Shown: positions 5,263 through 5,400 of the stretch, one piece after another | Layout of the letters: each line of letters begins with the position of its first letter | Numbering within the stretch: position 1 is the stretch's first letter | Assembly: GCA_017560705.1 (NCBI GenBank) | Contig: JAFZEK010000257.1 | Span: 1-5,400 of the forward strand | Direction: 5' to 3' | DNA length: 5,400 nt | Source: Bacteroidales bacterium | GTDB lineage: Bacteria > Bacteroidota > Bacteroidia > Bacteroidales > P3 | Position numbers and translations under genes: made by a program | Notes under the pieces: generated by a model | The model's input: only the letters and a program-made list of their open reading frames with translations | The model's database searches: none | Told to the model about the DNA's origin: nothing

Positions 5263-5400
5263 GCAACTTCTAAAAATTCCACGTTCTGAGAATTTTGCAG
5301 AATTCTTCTTTAAACTTTTGCGTGCTTTAACTTCGTCGATGTTGCTATCGCTCGAAAGAGCTAATACTTAGGCATTGCTCTTTACTCGCTTAATCGCAAC
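5258..5400. repeat. Dispersed direct repeat, copy B (runs off the right edge)
   Basis: This is the same-orientation partner of 3179-3320. The left module is 5258-5285 and the right module 5314-5400, with an unmatched 28-nt middle (5286-5313) of the same length as in copy A. The right module contains GCTC-GAAA-GAGC (5350-5361), a stem with a GNRA-type loop. In copy A one base change breaks this stem, but a GCTAT/ATAGC stem can form instead. The repeat begins at or just before the stop codon of the secreted-protein gene. It still matches copy A at the last base of the window, so its true right end is not visible. Confidence 0.9.

Overview
The window reads as chromosomal DNA of an anaerobic or microaerophilic member of the Bacteroidota, probably Bacteroidales. 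The evidence is A-rich AT-biased DNA, a TTG / TAnnTTTG type promoter (3893-3922), a secreted protein with a typical Bacteroidota signal peptide cut before Gln, and mostly weak or absent Shine-Dalgarno sequences. The species cannot be named from the sequence.

Region 1 (1-2951) is a same-strand run of seven genes for handling oxygen, peroxide and iron. They are the 3' end of a flavin reductase-rubredoxin fusion (Hrb type), a classical rubrerythrin, a non-haem ferritin, a PerR-type Fur regulator, a free rubredoxin, a 57-residue winged-helix protein and a reverse rubrerythrin with its rubredoxin domain at the N-terminus. Spacing is tight (1 to about 50 nt) except for the 95-nt gap holding a hairpin at 2110-2157. 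The first promoter lies off the left edge. Inferred flow: NAD(P)H electrons pass through the flavin reductase-rubredoxin and free rubredoxin to the two diiron peroxidases, ferritin stores iron, and PerR senses peroxide. A strong intrinsic terminator (2977-3016) closes the block.

Region 2 (about 3017-4005) has no convincing gene but is structured. It contains an orphan promoter followed by a five-codon frame, a dispersed repeat (copy A, 3179-3320), a 44-bp palindromic element bracketed by a 12-bp direct repeat (3336-3406), an AT-rich stretch, and a GC-richer block (about 3602-3785) with two 35-nt units at a 44-nt period and competing hairpins.

Region 3 (4006-5262) encodes a 418-residue secreted protein of unknown function with its own Bacteroidota-type promoter. 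Its TAG stop lies in the first bases of repeat copy B (5258-5400, running off the right edge). This gene and the structured block therefore sit between two direct repeats 2079 bp apart.

The redox operon is made of familiar families in a compact arrangement. The least explained material is the repeat-flanked segment 3179-5400.
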